Source: CAZOKZ01 sp964580585 (GTDB taxonomy: Bacteria > Sumerlaeota > Sumerlaeia > SLMS01 > JAHLLQ01). Taken from it: a DNA stretch of 29,212 nucleotides. A program made the translations under genes and the position numbers. Location of the stretch: positions 1 to 29,212 of the forward strand of contig CAZOKZ010000057.1 in assembly GCA_964580585.1 (NCBI GenBank). Direction: 5' to 3'. Shown here piece by piece: positions 1 to 7,446 of the stretch (positions are counted from its first letter, which is position 1; each line of letters starts with the position of its first letter). The notes beneath the pieces were generated by a model. That model was not told where the DNA came from. It was given only the letters and a program-made list of their open reading frames with translations, and did no database searches.

Positions 1-716
1 GCACTCCAGCTGTTGAAGTCGCCCGCAACCGAAACGGACTGAGCGTTTGGTGCCCAAACACGGAAGGCTGTACCACCCGCATACGGAATCGGTCCCATGC
101 CGGAAAGGCTGGTCGGTCCACCCGGATTCGGCGTCGGTGTGGGTGTCGGCGTAGCGGTTGGCGTGGGTGTAGGTGTTGGAGTCGGTGTCGGGGTGGGGGT
201 AGGCGTCGGAGTCGGTGTGGGTGTTGGCGTCGGTGTTGGGGTTGGGGTCGGAGTGGGCGTGGGGGTTGGTGTCGGCGTCGGTGTCGGCGTGGGGGTGGCG
301 CCAGCAACAGTGAAGCTGTAGTTCGAGCCGCCGTTGTTGTCCCAACCTTGTCCGCCCCAGTTGTCGTACAGGTGGAAATAGTAGTTCACCGTGGCGCCTG
401 CGGGATAAGCCGATCCTGGGGTGTAGGTCCACAGTGAGTTGCCACTGACATTGCCGCCATAGCTCATATCGTATTCGGTCCAACTGCCGCCATTGACTCG
501 AATGCCAACGGCGCCGTGCAGACCCCAGTAGTCCTGGTTTGCCAAGATGGTATAGGTTCCGGGGTTTTGGCTGTCGGTGTGGTACACGTAGCTGCCATAA
601 ACGCCCATCCATGAGGGAAAGGCCGAAGCGATTTGACCCGCGGCGACAAAAAGGCCAGCCGCCATCATGGCCAAGGTGCGACGTCCTATAAACGGTTTGC
701 TGCGAGGGTGGTTCAT
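1..716 (-). CDS. secreted starch-active glycoside hydrolase (GH13-type) with CBM48, N-terminal part only
   Basis: The frame runs off the left edge, so only the first ~238 residues are seen. It opens with a basic stretch and hydrophobic core ending IASA at about residue 32 (signal peptide), so the product is exported. Residues ~33-135 form a Trp/Tyr/Gly-rich domain with the motif WDNNGGSNYSF, which resembles starch-binding CBM25/26-type modules (tentative). A Thr-Pro linker of roughly 28 dipeptides follows (~139-196). From ~200 comes a clear CBM48/isoamylase-N motif, FRVWAPNAQSVSVAGDFNSW, the domain that precedes the catalytic barrel in GH13 branching and debranching enzymes. The catalytic domain lies outside the window, so alpha-amylase, pullulanase or branching-type activity cannot be told apart. 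The start is the ATG at 716, with AGAGGA about 9 nt upstream. It is divergent from a sugar-type regulator that may control it. Confidence 0.8.
   Translation of the reverse strand, partial: MNHPRSKPFIGRRTLAMMAAGLFVAAGQIASAFPSWMGVYGSYVYHTDSQNPGTYTILANQDYWGLHGAVGIRVNGGSWTEYDMSYGGNVSGNSLWTYTPGSAYPAGATVNYYFHLYDNWGGQGWDNNGGSNYSFTVAGATPTPTPTPTPTPTPTPTPTPTPTPTPTPTPTPTPTPTPTPTPTPTPTATPTPTPTPNPGGPTSLSGMGPIPYAGGTAFRVWAPNAQSVSVAGDFNSWS
128..299 (-). repeat. hexamer-type microsatellite encoding a Thr-Pro linker
   Basis: About 170 nt of degenerate 6-nt units (GTNGGN on the plus strand) encode alternating Thr and Pro on the minus strand, with one Ala interruption near 154. Third-codon positions vary while the dipeptide is kept, so it is maintained as protein sequence and not only as a perfect DNA repeat. 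Such linkers separate binding and catalytic modules in secreted carbohydrate-active enzymes. Confidence 0.9.
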
Positions 717-1292
717 AACGGAGTGTCCTCTGGCTTGTGGGGATTTGTGCGGAATTTAGACGAAAAGGGGAAATCGTCGGTAAAATCCCAATACATCAGG
801 ATTGCCAGAAACCTCGTTCTGCTCAATTGCGTTTCTCAACCGGCTGGTAACGAAATCCAACTTTTTTATGGAATTAGAGCTTGCGTTTTTGCGGAAAAGA
901 ACCTTAAATACCAACTTGATAAAGTGAAAAAACCGGGGTGGATGCGCTGGAGATCATTTTGTAAATGGTTGAAAACACTATGCTTACTTTTGAAGTTTTC
1001 TTTCTTGCTGGTTGAGGTTCCCGTTCGTAAATTTGGCAGTTGTCCGAAAGCCGAAAAAAGAATAAAGCAGAGAAGATAAACAGGCAAAATATTTTTTCAA
1101 ACTACCCTTTCAGGGGGTGGTTTATAAAATGACGATAAAAAATATTTTTGCTCCGATAAAAAAATGGAATTTTCTTTCTCGTGACCCGAAATGAGCCGAT
1201 CTAACCGCCGTGAATTCAGTATTGCCTACGCGATGAATTTGTAATAAAAAACGACTTGACCTTTGACCGAGAGATGAGAAACGCGCATTCCT
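717..1292. promoter_or_regulatory. divergent intergenic region with A/T palindromes and an inverted repeat
   Basis: This 576-nt spacer lies between the starch-enzyme gene (minus) and the XylR-like regulator (plus). I see no convincing gene in it. It holds two copies of an A/T palindrome, AAAATATTTTTT at 1086-1097 and AAAAAATATTTTT at 1137-1149. Between them is an inverted repeat, AAACTACCC (1099-1107) and GGGTGGTTT (1115-1123), with 8 of 9 bases pairing and a 7-nt spacer. The cluster is a candidate operator for the adjacent regulator; this is inference from position and symmetry. No confident -35/-10 pair could be assigned on either strand. Confidence 0.4.
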
Positions 1293-2492
1293 ATGTTGCC
1301 AAATATTATAACCATCGCGGTGGACGTCAGTGACACCACCTTCATCGAAAATTACCGGATCGGTGTTTTTCACGGGGTGATTCATTATGCACGCAGTTGC
1401 ACGCATTGGAAGCTGGTATTTAACGTGGCGTGCTTTTCGTTGCGCGAAAAATTCGAGTCGTACGACGACTTGCCAGCCCTTGGCGTGAATGGCATTGTCT
1501 TTACGCATTGGCGAAATCCCAACATCGCTAAAATTCGGGAAATGGGAATTCCGGCGGTCAGCGTCTCGAACGTGCCCCCCGAATGGATGTTGCCGTGCGT
1601 GACGACGGACGACATCGAGGTGGGGCGCGCGGCGGCTCAGCATTTAATCGAGCGCGGATTTCAGCATTTTGCGTTTTGCGGTTCCGATGAACGCGAATGG
1701 GAAAAGCAACGCGCAGTTGGATTTCAGGAAACGGTGGAATTGGCGGGCTACAAATGCGAGTTTTTCCGATACGATCTGACGGTGAACGATTCGACCATCG
1801 GTGTGGAGGGAGAACGCCGGGCAGCGAACGAATTGGGAGACTGGATCGTGCAGCAACCCAGACCGCTCGGCATTTTGGGCTCCGACGACACGCGAGCATT
1901 GCATGCGCTTGAAGCTTGTTTGAACCGAGGAATCAAGGTCCCCAACGAGGTCGGTATCGTAGGCGTCGATAACAATCTGCTGATCTGCAATACGTACGAT
2001 TCATCGCTTTCCAGCGTAGAAGCCAACGCGGAGCGCGTTGGATACGAAGCCGCCGCGTTGCTCGACCGCTTGATTCACGGCGAGGAAGTGCGCAACATGC
2101 ACATTGTGGTGCCGCCGAAAGGCGTGGTGACCCGCGCTTCGTCGGACGTGCTCGCCGTGGACGACGGCGCTGTGGCCAAGGCGCTCGTTTTCATTCAGGA
2201 GAATATCGACCAGCTCATTGGAACCAACGAAGTCGTCGAGGCGTCCGGAATTTCCCGCAGCAATCTGGAGCGGCGATTCCGCCAACGCCTGAACACCTCG
2301 ATCAACGCGGTGATACGCGAACGACGGTTGGAGCGGGCGAAGTCGTTGCTTCTGGAAACGTCGTTGTCGCTGGACGAAATCGCTCGCGCGTCGGGATTCC
2401 GGCGTTCGACGTATCTGGCGAATCTGTTTACGTCGCAATTCGGCATCCCGCCCGGCGCGTGGCGAAACAGGCAGAAGGGGCTGCCGAAGTAA
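1293..2492 (+). CDS. XylR-like transcriptional regulator (LacI-type sensor fused to AraC HTH)
   Basis: A 399-residue protein, about the length of E. coli XylR (392). Residues ~5-280 form a periplasmic-binding-protein-like sugar sensor of the LacI/GalR type (AAQHLIERGFQHFAFCG; VGIVGVDNN). It has no LacI helix-turn-helix at the N terminus. Residues ~290-395 carry an AraC/XylS DNA-binding domain with two helix-turn-helix units (EVVEASGISRSNLERRF and LSLDEIARASGFRRSTYLA). This architecture binds a sugar and activates catabolic operons. The start at ATG 1293 lacks a strong Shine-Dalgarno sequence (GAGAG about 20 nt upstream), so the start is moderately secure. Divergence from a starch-active enzyme suggests control of that gene; the inducer sugar cannot be read from the sequence. 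Confidence 0.9.
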   Translation: MLPNIITIAVDVSDTTFIENYRIGVFHGVIHYARSCTHWKLVFNVACFSLREKFESYDDLPALGVNGIVFTHWRNPNIAKIREMGIPAVSVSNVPPEWMLPCVTTDDIEVGRAAAQHLIERGFQHFAFCGSDEREWEKQRAVGFQETVELAGYKCEFFRYDLTVNDSTIGVEGERRAANELGDWIVQQPRPLGILGSDDTRALHALEACLNRGIKVPNEVGIVGVDNNLLICNTYDSSLSSVEANAERVGYEAAALLDRLIHGEEVRNMHIVVPPKGVVTRASSDVLAVDDGAVAKALVFIQENIDQLIGTNEVVEASGISRSNLERRFRQRLNTSINAVIRERRLERAKSLLLETSLSLDEIARASGFRRSTYLANLFTSQFGIPPGAWRNRQKGLPK

Positions 2493-2520
2493 GGGATGAA
2501 GGATGAGGGATGAAGGATGA
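2493..2520. repeat. tandem 14-nt direct repeat
   Basis: Two perfect head-to-tail copies of GGGATGAAGGATGA start immediately after the stop codon of the XylR-like gene. Similar GGGATGA words recur just downstream at 2538-2552, inside the inverted-repeat element. Confidence 0.85.
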
Positions 2521-2525
2521 ATTTA

Positions 2526-2675
2526 GACGGGATAAGAGGGATGAACGGGATGGGGGCATTTACCTGGGAACGTCGGTCTCCTGATCGGCTCGGGGGTTAT
2601 TGCCAATCGGGAGATTGGCGATCCCAGGATGAGGACTGCCTATTTGTCCATCCTGCTAATCCCGTTCGTCCTGTC
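2526..2675. repeat. nested imperfect inverted-repeat element (REP/MITE-like)
   Basis: Two nested inverted repeats are visible. The inner arms, 2563-2589 and 2602-2628 (27 nt each, starting CCTGGGAACG and ending GATCCCAGG), pair with a few mismatches around a 12-nt loop. The outer arms, 2526-2552 and 2649-2675 (GACGGGAT-type and its complement ATCCCGTTCGTCCTGTC), also match over ~27 nt at about two-thirds identity. It lies between the convergent ends of the XylR-like gene and kdsD. It encodes no protein and lacks a T-run, so it looks like a dispersed intergenic palindrome more than a simple terminator. Confidence 0.7.
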
Positions 2676-2685
2676 CAAATAATTG

Positions 2686-3669
2686 TTACTGTGTGATTCC
2701 TGCTTGGATCAAGCTGTGCAGGTGGATCATGCCAACCAGCATATCGTCTTCGTCCACGACGGGCAGGACGGTGATTTTATGCGTTTCCATCAGATCGACG
2801 GCTTTGGTTCCGAGCACATCGGGATGGATGCGCTTGGGATTGCGAATCATAATGTCTTTCATCATCCACGCGGGATCGACAGGCCCACGCGAAAGCAGTC
2901 GGCGCAGGTCACCGTCGCAGAAAATCCCTGCCAGCTTGCCTTCCTCATCCACGAGCGATACGGCGCCCAGGCGCATCATGCGGCTGATGGCGTCTTTGAG
3001 CAGTGCGGTTTCGGGCATGACGGGATTTTCGTCGCCAACGGCCATCAGGTCGCGCACATGGATGAGCAGTCGCCGCCCGAGCGCGCCGAGCGGATGGCGA
3101 ATGGCGAAATCTTCGTCGGTAAAACCACGCGCGCGCATCAAGGCTCCGGCCAGCGCATCGCCCAGCGCCATTTGCGCAATGGTCGAGGCGGTAGGAGCAA
3201 GATTGAGCGGGCAGGCTTCCTGATCGAGTTTGTAGGCAAGCACGGCTTTGGCGCGCGAGGCCAATTGCGAGGTGGCGTTGCCCGTAATCACCACCAGCGG
3301 AATGGCGTGCAGTTGAATATAGGGGATCAGGTTGAGGACTTCTTCGGTGGTGCCGCTGTGCGAAAGCGCCAGGACGACGTTTTGCCCCGTCAGCATTCCG
3401 AGGTCGCCGTGGACGGCTTCGGCGGGATGGAGGAAAAACGCGGGCGTACCGGTCGAGGCGAGCGTGGCGGCGATTTTCGCCCCGATGTGACCGCTTTTCC
3501 CCATGCCGGTGACAATGACGTGGGCGCGCGCATCGAGCATGGTTTCGACGGCACGGTCGAAGGCTGAACAATCGAGGTGATTTCCGAGCGCGGCGAGCGT
3601 GGCGGCTTCCTGTTCGATAACGCGCAGGCCCTCGATGTGGGCGGGGGAGGCGTGGCGGTTAGGAGTCAT
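2686..3669 (-). CDS. kdsD: D-arabinose-5-phosphate isomerase (KpsF/GutQ/KdsD family)
   Basis: Interconverts ribulose-5-phosphate and arabinose-5-phosphate in the cytoplasm, the first step towards Kdo for LPS or capsule. The product is 327 residues (E. coli KdsD 328). A SIS domain covers ~40-175, with TGMGKSGHIG at 54-63, HPAEAVHGDLG at 81-91 and SHSGTTEE at 103-110. Two CBS domains follow (~210-265 and 275-327), the standard order for this family. I chose the ATG at 3669, which gives family length and has GGAAGGA 12 nt upstream; the frame is open to a TTG at 3702. CBS domains usually sense ligands such as nucleotides, but no ligand can be assigned. The neighbouring UDP-sugar decarboxylase fits a role in envelope sugar supply. 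GutQ (sorbitol-linked paralogue) is the alternative name. Confidence 0.93.
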   Translation of the reverse strand: MTPNRHASPAHIEGLRVIEQEAATLAALGNHLDCSAFDRAVETMLDARAHVIVTGMGKSGHIGAKIAATLASTGTPAFFLHPAEAVHGDLGMLTGQNVVLALSHSGTTEEVLNLIPYIQLHAIPLVVITGNATSQLASRAKAVLAYKLDQEACPLNLAPTASTIAQMALGDALAGALMRARGFTDEDFAIRHPLGALGRRLLIHVRDLMAVGDENPVMPETALLKDAISRMMRLGAVSLVDEEGKLAGIFCDGDLRRLLSRGPVDPAWMMKDIMIRNPKRIHPDVLGTKAVDLMETHKITVLPVVDEDDMLVGMIHLHSLIQAGITQ

Positions 3670-3854
3670 GTTCCGTGGCGGTCCTTCCGGTAAAATTCCC
3701 AACGAGCTGAAGTTAGCTTGGCGCCCGCAGGGCCCAGTGGGTCAAGGAGACATCCTTTCGACGTCATCCTGCTTTTTCCCTCGCCCCGACGCGTGTGGTT
3801 GGTTACGAACACGGCGCGATAAACGATCTTCTGTACAGATAGAGACGACCAACA

Positions 3855-4817
3855 ATGCCAAGAACACTTGTTACCGGCGGTGCCGGATTCCTCGGAAGCC
3901 ATCTTTGCGACGCCTTGCTGAACATGGGACACCATGTTGTTTGCATGGATAATCTTTCAACGGGCAAGATCGCGAATATCGATCATATCCGTAACGACCG
4001 GTTTCTTTTTATTAAGCAGGACGTGACGAATTACATCTATATCGAAGGCCCGGTGGATTATATTCTGCACTTTGCTTCGCCCGCCAGCCCCATCGATTAC
4101 CTTGAACGCCCCATTCCGACGCTCAAGGTCGGTTCGCTCGGCACGCACAACACGCTGGGGCTTGCGAAAGCCAAAGGCGCGCGGTTTTTGCTCGCTTCGA
4201 CGAGTGAAGTCTATGGCGACCCGCTTGTTCACCCGCAGAAGGAAGACTACTGGGGCAACGTGAACCCGATCGGTCCGCGCGGCGTGTACGACGAAGCCAA
4301 ACGTTTTGCCGAAGCGATGACGATGGCGTATCACCGGTTTCACGGCGTGGAAACGCGCATCGTGCGTATCTTCAATACGTATGGCCCCCGCATGCGTTTG
4401 CATGACGGGCGCGTGGTGCCGAACTTTATTCGCCAGGCGTTGGTGGGCGAGCCGCTGACCGTGTACGGCGACGGCAGCCAGACGCGCAGTTTCTGCTATG
4501 TGTCGGATCTGGTCGCGGGTATTTTGAAGCTGCTCATGTCGGACGAAGTCAATCCGTGCAACATCGGCAATCCGCACGAAATGAAGATCAGCGAATTCGC
4601 CGAGGCAATCATTCGCCTTTCGAATTCCAAATCGAATGTGATCAGTCACCCGCTGCCCGAAGACGACCCGAAGGTGCGCAAACCGAACATCGACAAAGCC
4701 AAGCGCATCCTGGAATGGGAGCCGGTCGTGACGCTCGACGAAGGCATCGGCAAGACCATTGAGTACTTTGCCAAGCGATTGGAAGCGAACCCGGAATTGG
4801 CGCTGGCGGAAGAGTAA
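3855..4817 (+). CDS. UDP-glucuronate decarboxylase (UDP-xylose synthase), SDR family
   Basis: Converts UDP-glucuronate to UDP-xylose, a nucleotide-sugar donor for cell-surface glycans. The 320-residue extended SDR has the NAD-binding motif TGGAGFLGSH at 7-16, the active-site stretch STSEVYGDP at 115-123, and catalytic Tyr145/Lys149 in YDEAKR. RIFNTYGPRM and GDGSQTRSFCYVSDLV are typical of the UXS group within the NAD-dependent epimerases. The ATG at 3855 starts directly at the Rossmann strand; GAGACGA ~6 nt upstream is a weak ribosome site. It is divergent from kdsD across 185 nt and ends 45 nt before a strong hairpin terminator. UDP-glucose 4-epimerase or dTDP-glucose dehydratase are less likely given the HFASPASPIDY motif, which is characteristic of UXS. 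Confidence 0.92.
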   Translation: MPRTLVTGGAGFLGSHLCDALLNMGHHVVCMDNLSTGKIANIDHIRNDRFLFIKQDVTNYIYIEGPVDYILHFASPASPIDYLERPIPTLKVGSLGTHNTLGLAKAKGARFLLASTSEVYGDPLVHPQKEDYWGNVNPIGPRGVYDEAKRFAEAMTMAYHRFHGVETRIVRIFNTYGPRMRLHDGRVVPNFIRQALVGEPLTVYGDGSQTRSFCYVSDLVAGILKLLMSDEVNPCNIGNPHEMKISEFAEAIIRLSNSKSNVISHPLPEDDPKVRKPNIDKAKRILEWEPVVTLDEGIGKTIEYFAKRLEANPELALAEE

Positions 4818-4862
4818 AAGTAATTCACGCAGAGACGCAAAGGTGTAGAGAATAAAAACAAT

Positions 4863-4904
4863 GGGGGACGGAGTCGAAATTTACTCCGTCCCCCTAACTT
4901 TTTT
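4863..4904. terminator. bidirectional rho-independent terminator between convergent genes
   Basis: A perfect 12-bp stem, GGGGGACGGAGT (4863-4874) and ACTCCGTCCCCC (4883-4894), closes an 8-nt loop. It is followed by TTTTTT at 4899-4904 on the plus strand and preceded by an A-run (about 4854-4858) that would give U's on the minus strand. It sits between the UXS gene (plus) and rph (minus), so it can stop both. Just upstream (~4821-4845) is a TTCACGCAGAGACGCAAAGG stretch, similar to CGCAGAGA-type degenerate repeats of bacterial intergenic DNA. Confidence 0.9.
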
Positions 4905-4955
4905 AGTTTGTCCGCTGAAGCCTTGACGAAAGCGGGCGCCTTCGCAGTTTACTTA

Positions 4956-5699
4956 TTATCCTTCGCCGGGGACGGAGAGCGAAACAACTTCTCTCTGCGC
5001 GGCGATGAGATGCTCGATGCCGCCTGCCGCGAGATCGAGCAGTGTGTTCAGTTCGTTGCGCGAGTACGGCGCGCCTTCCGCCGTGCCTTGAATTTCCACG
5101 TAACGGCCCGCGCCTGTCATCACGACGTTCATGTCGGTTTCCGCTTGCGAATCTTCGAGGTAATTGAGGTCGAGCACCGGTTGCCCTTCGACAACGCCGA
5201 CGCTGACGGCGGCGACATAATCGGTGAGGACTTGCGCGTTTTTGCCGATTTGCTGGTTCGCACGCAAGTTTTCAATCGCCAGCGCCATGGCTACGAAACC
5301 GCCTGTAATGCAAGCCGTGCGTGTGCCGCCATCGGCTTCGATCACGTCGCAATCGACCGTAATCATGCGCTCACCGAACGCTTTCAGATCAACCACTGCA
5401 CGCAACGAACGTCCGATAATGCGCTGGATTTCAATCGCGCGGCTGTTGGGCCGGTCGCGATTGTTGTCGCGTTTAATGCGTTGCTTGGTCGAGCGAGGGA
5501 GCATCGAATATTCCGCCGTCACCCATCCGCGCCCCTGGCCTGCGAGCCATTTCGGCACCATGCCCTCGACCGTTGCCGCGCACAACACGCGGTTATTGCC
5601 CCACTGGATTTCGCAGGAACCCTCTGCATAGCGCAGTGGATTCGGCGTGATCTTAATTTCGCGCAACTCGTCGGTTTTGCGCCGGTCGATTCGCATCAT
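4956..5699 (-). CDS. rph: ribonuclease PH
   Basis: Phosphorolytic 3'-5' exoribonuclease that trims tRNA 3' ends in the cytoplasm. The 247 residues compare with 238 in E. coli. Family motifs are clear: GWVTAEYSMLPRST near residue 78, the RNA-binding RPNSRAIEIQRIIGRSLRAV near 104, and the phosphate/metal-site ITVDCDVIEADGGTRTACI. The start is taken at ATG 5699; a second ATG follows at once. The gene begins 17 nt after the stop of the TOPRIM gene, so it is probably the last member of the gatB-ATPase-TOPRIM-rph transcript, ended by the hairpin at 4863. Confidence 0.96.
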   Translation of the reverse strand: MMRIDRRKTDELREIKITPNPLRYAEGSCEIQWGNNRVLCAATVEGMVPKWLAGQGRGWVTAEYSMLPRSTKQRIKRDNNRDRPNSRAIEIQRIIGRSLRAVVDLKAFGERMITVDCDVIEADGGTRTACITGGFVAMALAIENLRANQQIGKNAQVLTDYVAAVSVGVVEGQPVLDLNYLEDSQAETDMNVVMTGAGRYVEIQGTAEGAPYSRNELNTLLDLAAGGIEHLIAAQREVVSLSVPGEG

Positions 5700-5716
5700 T
5701 GGTTCGGGCCTTTTGG

Positions 5717-6367
5717 TCAGATTTGAGAAAGAAAGTTTTTGATGTCGTTGAATACGGGAGAATCCCAGGGAATAAGCTTTGTTTGACTGATAACAAATTC
5801 CAGTCTTTTGTTTGGTTCGGCTTGAAGAGATAACCAGGAAAAGAAACGAGCTTTCGATTCATTTCTTGGCAAATTTTTGTCGTGATTTTTGACGCAATCG
5901 ATGTATTGGTCTATGCAGTCACGTAGATTTCCAGCGGCAGTCGCTGATAGTAGCAAATCTTCTAACATGCCTTCCGCTAAATTACCGGGCAGGATAAATA
6001 TTCCGGCCTTTAAGTTGTCAGTCGGGGAAGTCGCATACTCTTTGTTTGCATTTGGAACAGGCAAGTTTGCCCGTTGAAGATAATATTGAATGCTTTGTAA
6101 TGTCGAATCGAGGCTTTCATCCGCGTCTCTCGTGATGATAATTGATTTCAATCGTTTGAAATTCGGAAGACGCGGAATAGCTTTGATGGCATTGCCCATC
6201 TTGTCCTTCCCCCCATAGAGTTCGATTTGAATATCAATCGCCATTTGATCGAGGGGAGGTATGCTAATAAGTTTTTCAAAGAAATATTTGTCTTCGATAC
6301 CTTCAACGAGAATCAATTTCGGTTTGTTCAAAATGATCTGCTGTATTGATGATTCTTCCACCGCCAT
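5717..6367 (-). CDS. TOPRIM-domain protein (DUF3226/DUF4435-like), partner of the AAA ATPase
   Basis: A 216-residue soluble protein with no signal or membrane segment. It shows TOPRIM hallmarks: strand-Glu motif LILVEGIEDKYFF (Glu22) and a D-x-D motif IIITRDADES (Asp81, Asp83). A later acidic motif, PGNLAEGMLEDLLL (127-140), matches the DUF3226/DUF4435 type. TOPRIM domains bind Mg2+ and cut or rejoin nucleic acid. The start is the ATG at 6367, whose A overlaps the last base of the ATPase stop (TAATG) and which has GGGAGG 7 nt upstream; a TTG at 6382 is in frame but lacks a site. The overlap points to translational coupling and a joint complex. By analogy with OLD nucleases, or AriA/AriB of PARIS, it may be the effector nuclease of the pair; this is inference. 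Confidence 0.72.
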   Translation of the reverse strand: MAVEESSIQQIILNKPKLILVEGIEDKYFFEKLISIPPLDQMAIDIQIELYGGKDKMGNAIKAIPRLPNFKRLKSIIITRDADESLDSTLQSIQYYLQRANLPVPNANKEYATSPTDNLKAGIFILPGNLAEGMLEDLLLSATAAGNLRDCIDQYIDCVKNHDKNLPRNESKARFFSWLSLQAEPNKRLEFVISQTKLIPWDSPVFNDIKNFLSQI

Positions 6368-7431
6368 TATCGAACCTCCCAATTCAATTCGATGGCGGTT
6401 GCGAGCGATTCTTTGTCAAACGTTACAACGCGCGATTTCCCATCTTCATCTCGTTCAACGCGATGGAGACGAAAGTCCTCATCCGTGAGCAATTCCGCCG
6501 CGCGTGCAGCGGCAGTCACGCATTCCCAACTGTGCGTCGTGGCGAAGACTTGGACGTTGGATTTTTTTGCAGTAGAAAAAATCGTTTCCCAAAGCTTTTG
6601 TTGAATAGAATAGTGAAATCCATTTTCTATTTCATCAACAAAAACATAGCCGTCACCCGAATTAATAATTCCAAGAATAATTTCAAGTAATCGTGTAATG
6701 CCTCCACCCATAATTTCAATGGGCATTCGGTGAGAGGCACCAATATCAAGGAAAAGATGTTCTGTTCCATCAACGACGGTTAATCTGATATCGACCGCTT
6801 TGGGTTGAATTAGCTGTAATGCTTCAATCAGCGATGCTTCCGATTTATCTACCGCGAGCTTAGAATAAAGAGAGGCTAGAGTATTTTGTTCTAGTGGGAT
6901 ATTTGAAGAGAAGAAGCGGCATACTGGAGGCTTGTTGCTACCTCGGTTGGAAACGATCATTCCTTTGTCGTGTATAATGTTGGAACTCTCTAGTTGGATT
7001 TCCAATGTAGGGGCCGTCTGGTTAAACTCAATGTAACGCTTTGACTTTATTTGCGGATACTTAGCATAGGACTCATTGAGCTTTTTCATGACAATTTCGG
7101 ATCGTTCCGAAGTTGAAATGAAACGTTCTTTATCGAAATCCGATCCCCAAACTGATGTGTTTATAAACCCGCTTGGAAGGAGTTCGGCATGTAATTCAAT
7201 ATCCGATTGCATATCTCCATTAGAAAAAAGCCAATGTTCGAGGTTTTTTACACGGTAAGTCACAATTTGATCGTCGGAAAGTATCGTTGGATTAACACAC
7301 AATGCCATCGCTTCCAGCAAACTCGTTTTTCCGCAGCCGTTTTTACCCACGAAGAGGTTTACTCGGCCGAGGGGCTCGACCGAGATTTCCTCGAATCCAC
7401 GAAAATTTTTTGCCTGGAAGCTCTTGATCAT
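6367..7431 (-). CDS. AAA/ABC-type ATPase (OLD/RecF-like, AAA_21 type)
   Basis: A 354-residue soluble ATPase. Walker A is GKNGCGKTS at 29-37, directly after the KNFRGFEEISV opening typical of RecF/OLD-like ATPases. An ABC-signature-like segment, MGGGITRLLEI (~240-250), precedes Walker B YVFVDEIENG (~261-270, Glu266 as probable catalytic base) and an H-loop ATTHSWEC (His299). There is no long coiled coil and no fused nuclease domain, so it corresponds to the ATPase half of two-component OLD-like systems, with the TOPRIM protein as the other half. It begins 15 nt after the gatB stop and overlaps the TOPRIM start by one base. The stretch is visibly more A+T-rich than gatB and rph, which suggests acquisition. 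Its function is not known; DNA repair or phage defence are the main options. Confidence 0.85.
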   Translation of the reverse strand: MIKSFQAKNFRGFEEISVEPLGRVNLFVGKNGCGKTSLLEAMALCVNPTILSDDQIVTYRVKNLEHWLFSNGDMQSDIELHAELLPSGFINTSVWGSDFDKERFISTSERSEIVMKKLNESYAKYPQIKSKRYIEFNQTAPTLEIQLESSNIIHDKGMIVSNRGSNKPPVCRFFSSNIPLEQNTLASLYSKLAVDKSEASLIEALQLIQPKAVDIRLTVVDGTEHLFLDIGASHRMPIEIMGGGITRLLEIILGIINSGDGYVFVDEIENGFHYSIQQKLWETIFSTAKKSNVQVFATTHSWECVTAAARAAELLTDEDFRLHRVERDEDGKSRVVTFDKESLATAIELNWEVR

Positions 7432-7446
7432 AGCCGTTTCGCTTTC

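Noticed and set aside
97..321. Plus-strand frame of alternating Val-Gly
   Set aside because: It is the antisense of the Thr-Pro linker of the secreted enzyme; low complexity and no start signal.
633..1079. Plus-strand open frame of ~148 codons over the first gene's 5' end and the spacer
   Set aside because: It overlaps the signal-peptide region of the minus-strand gene, has no ribosome site and its composition is not protein-like.
866..1087. Small minus-strand frame in the regulatory spacer
   Set aside because: No ribosome site, Ser/Phe-rich random-like sequence, and it covers candidate regulatory DNA.
4646..4861. Minus-strand frame starting MFLFSTPLRLCVN
   Set aside because: It is read from a CGCAGAGACG-type intergenic repeat and antisense to the UXS gene; such LRLCV-type frames are known false genes.
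5889..6690. Several short plus-strand frames opposite the ATPase and TOPRIM genes
   Set aside because: All are antisense to a frame with clear ATPase and TOPRIM motifs.
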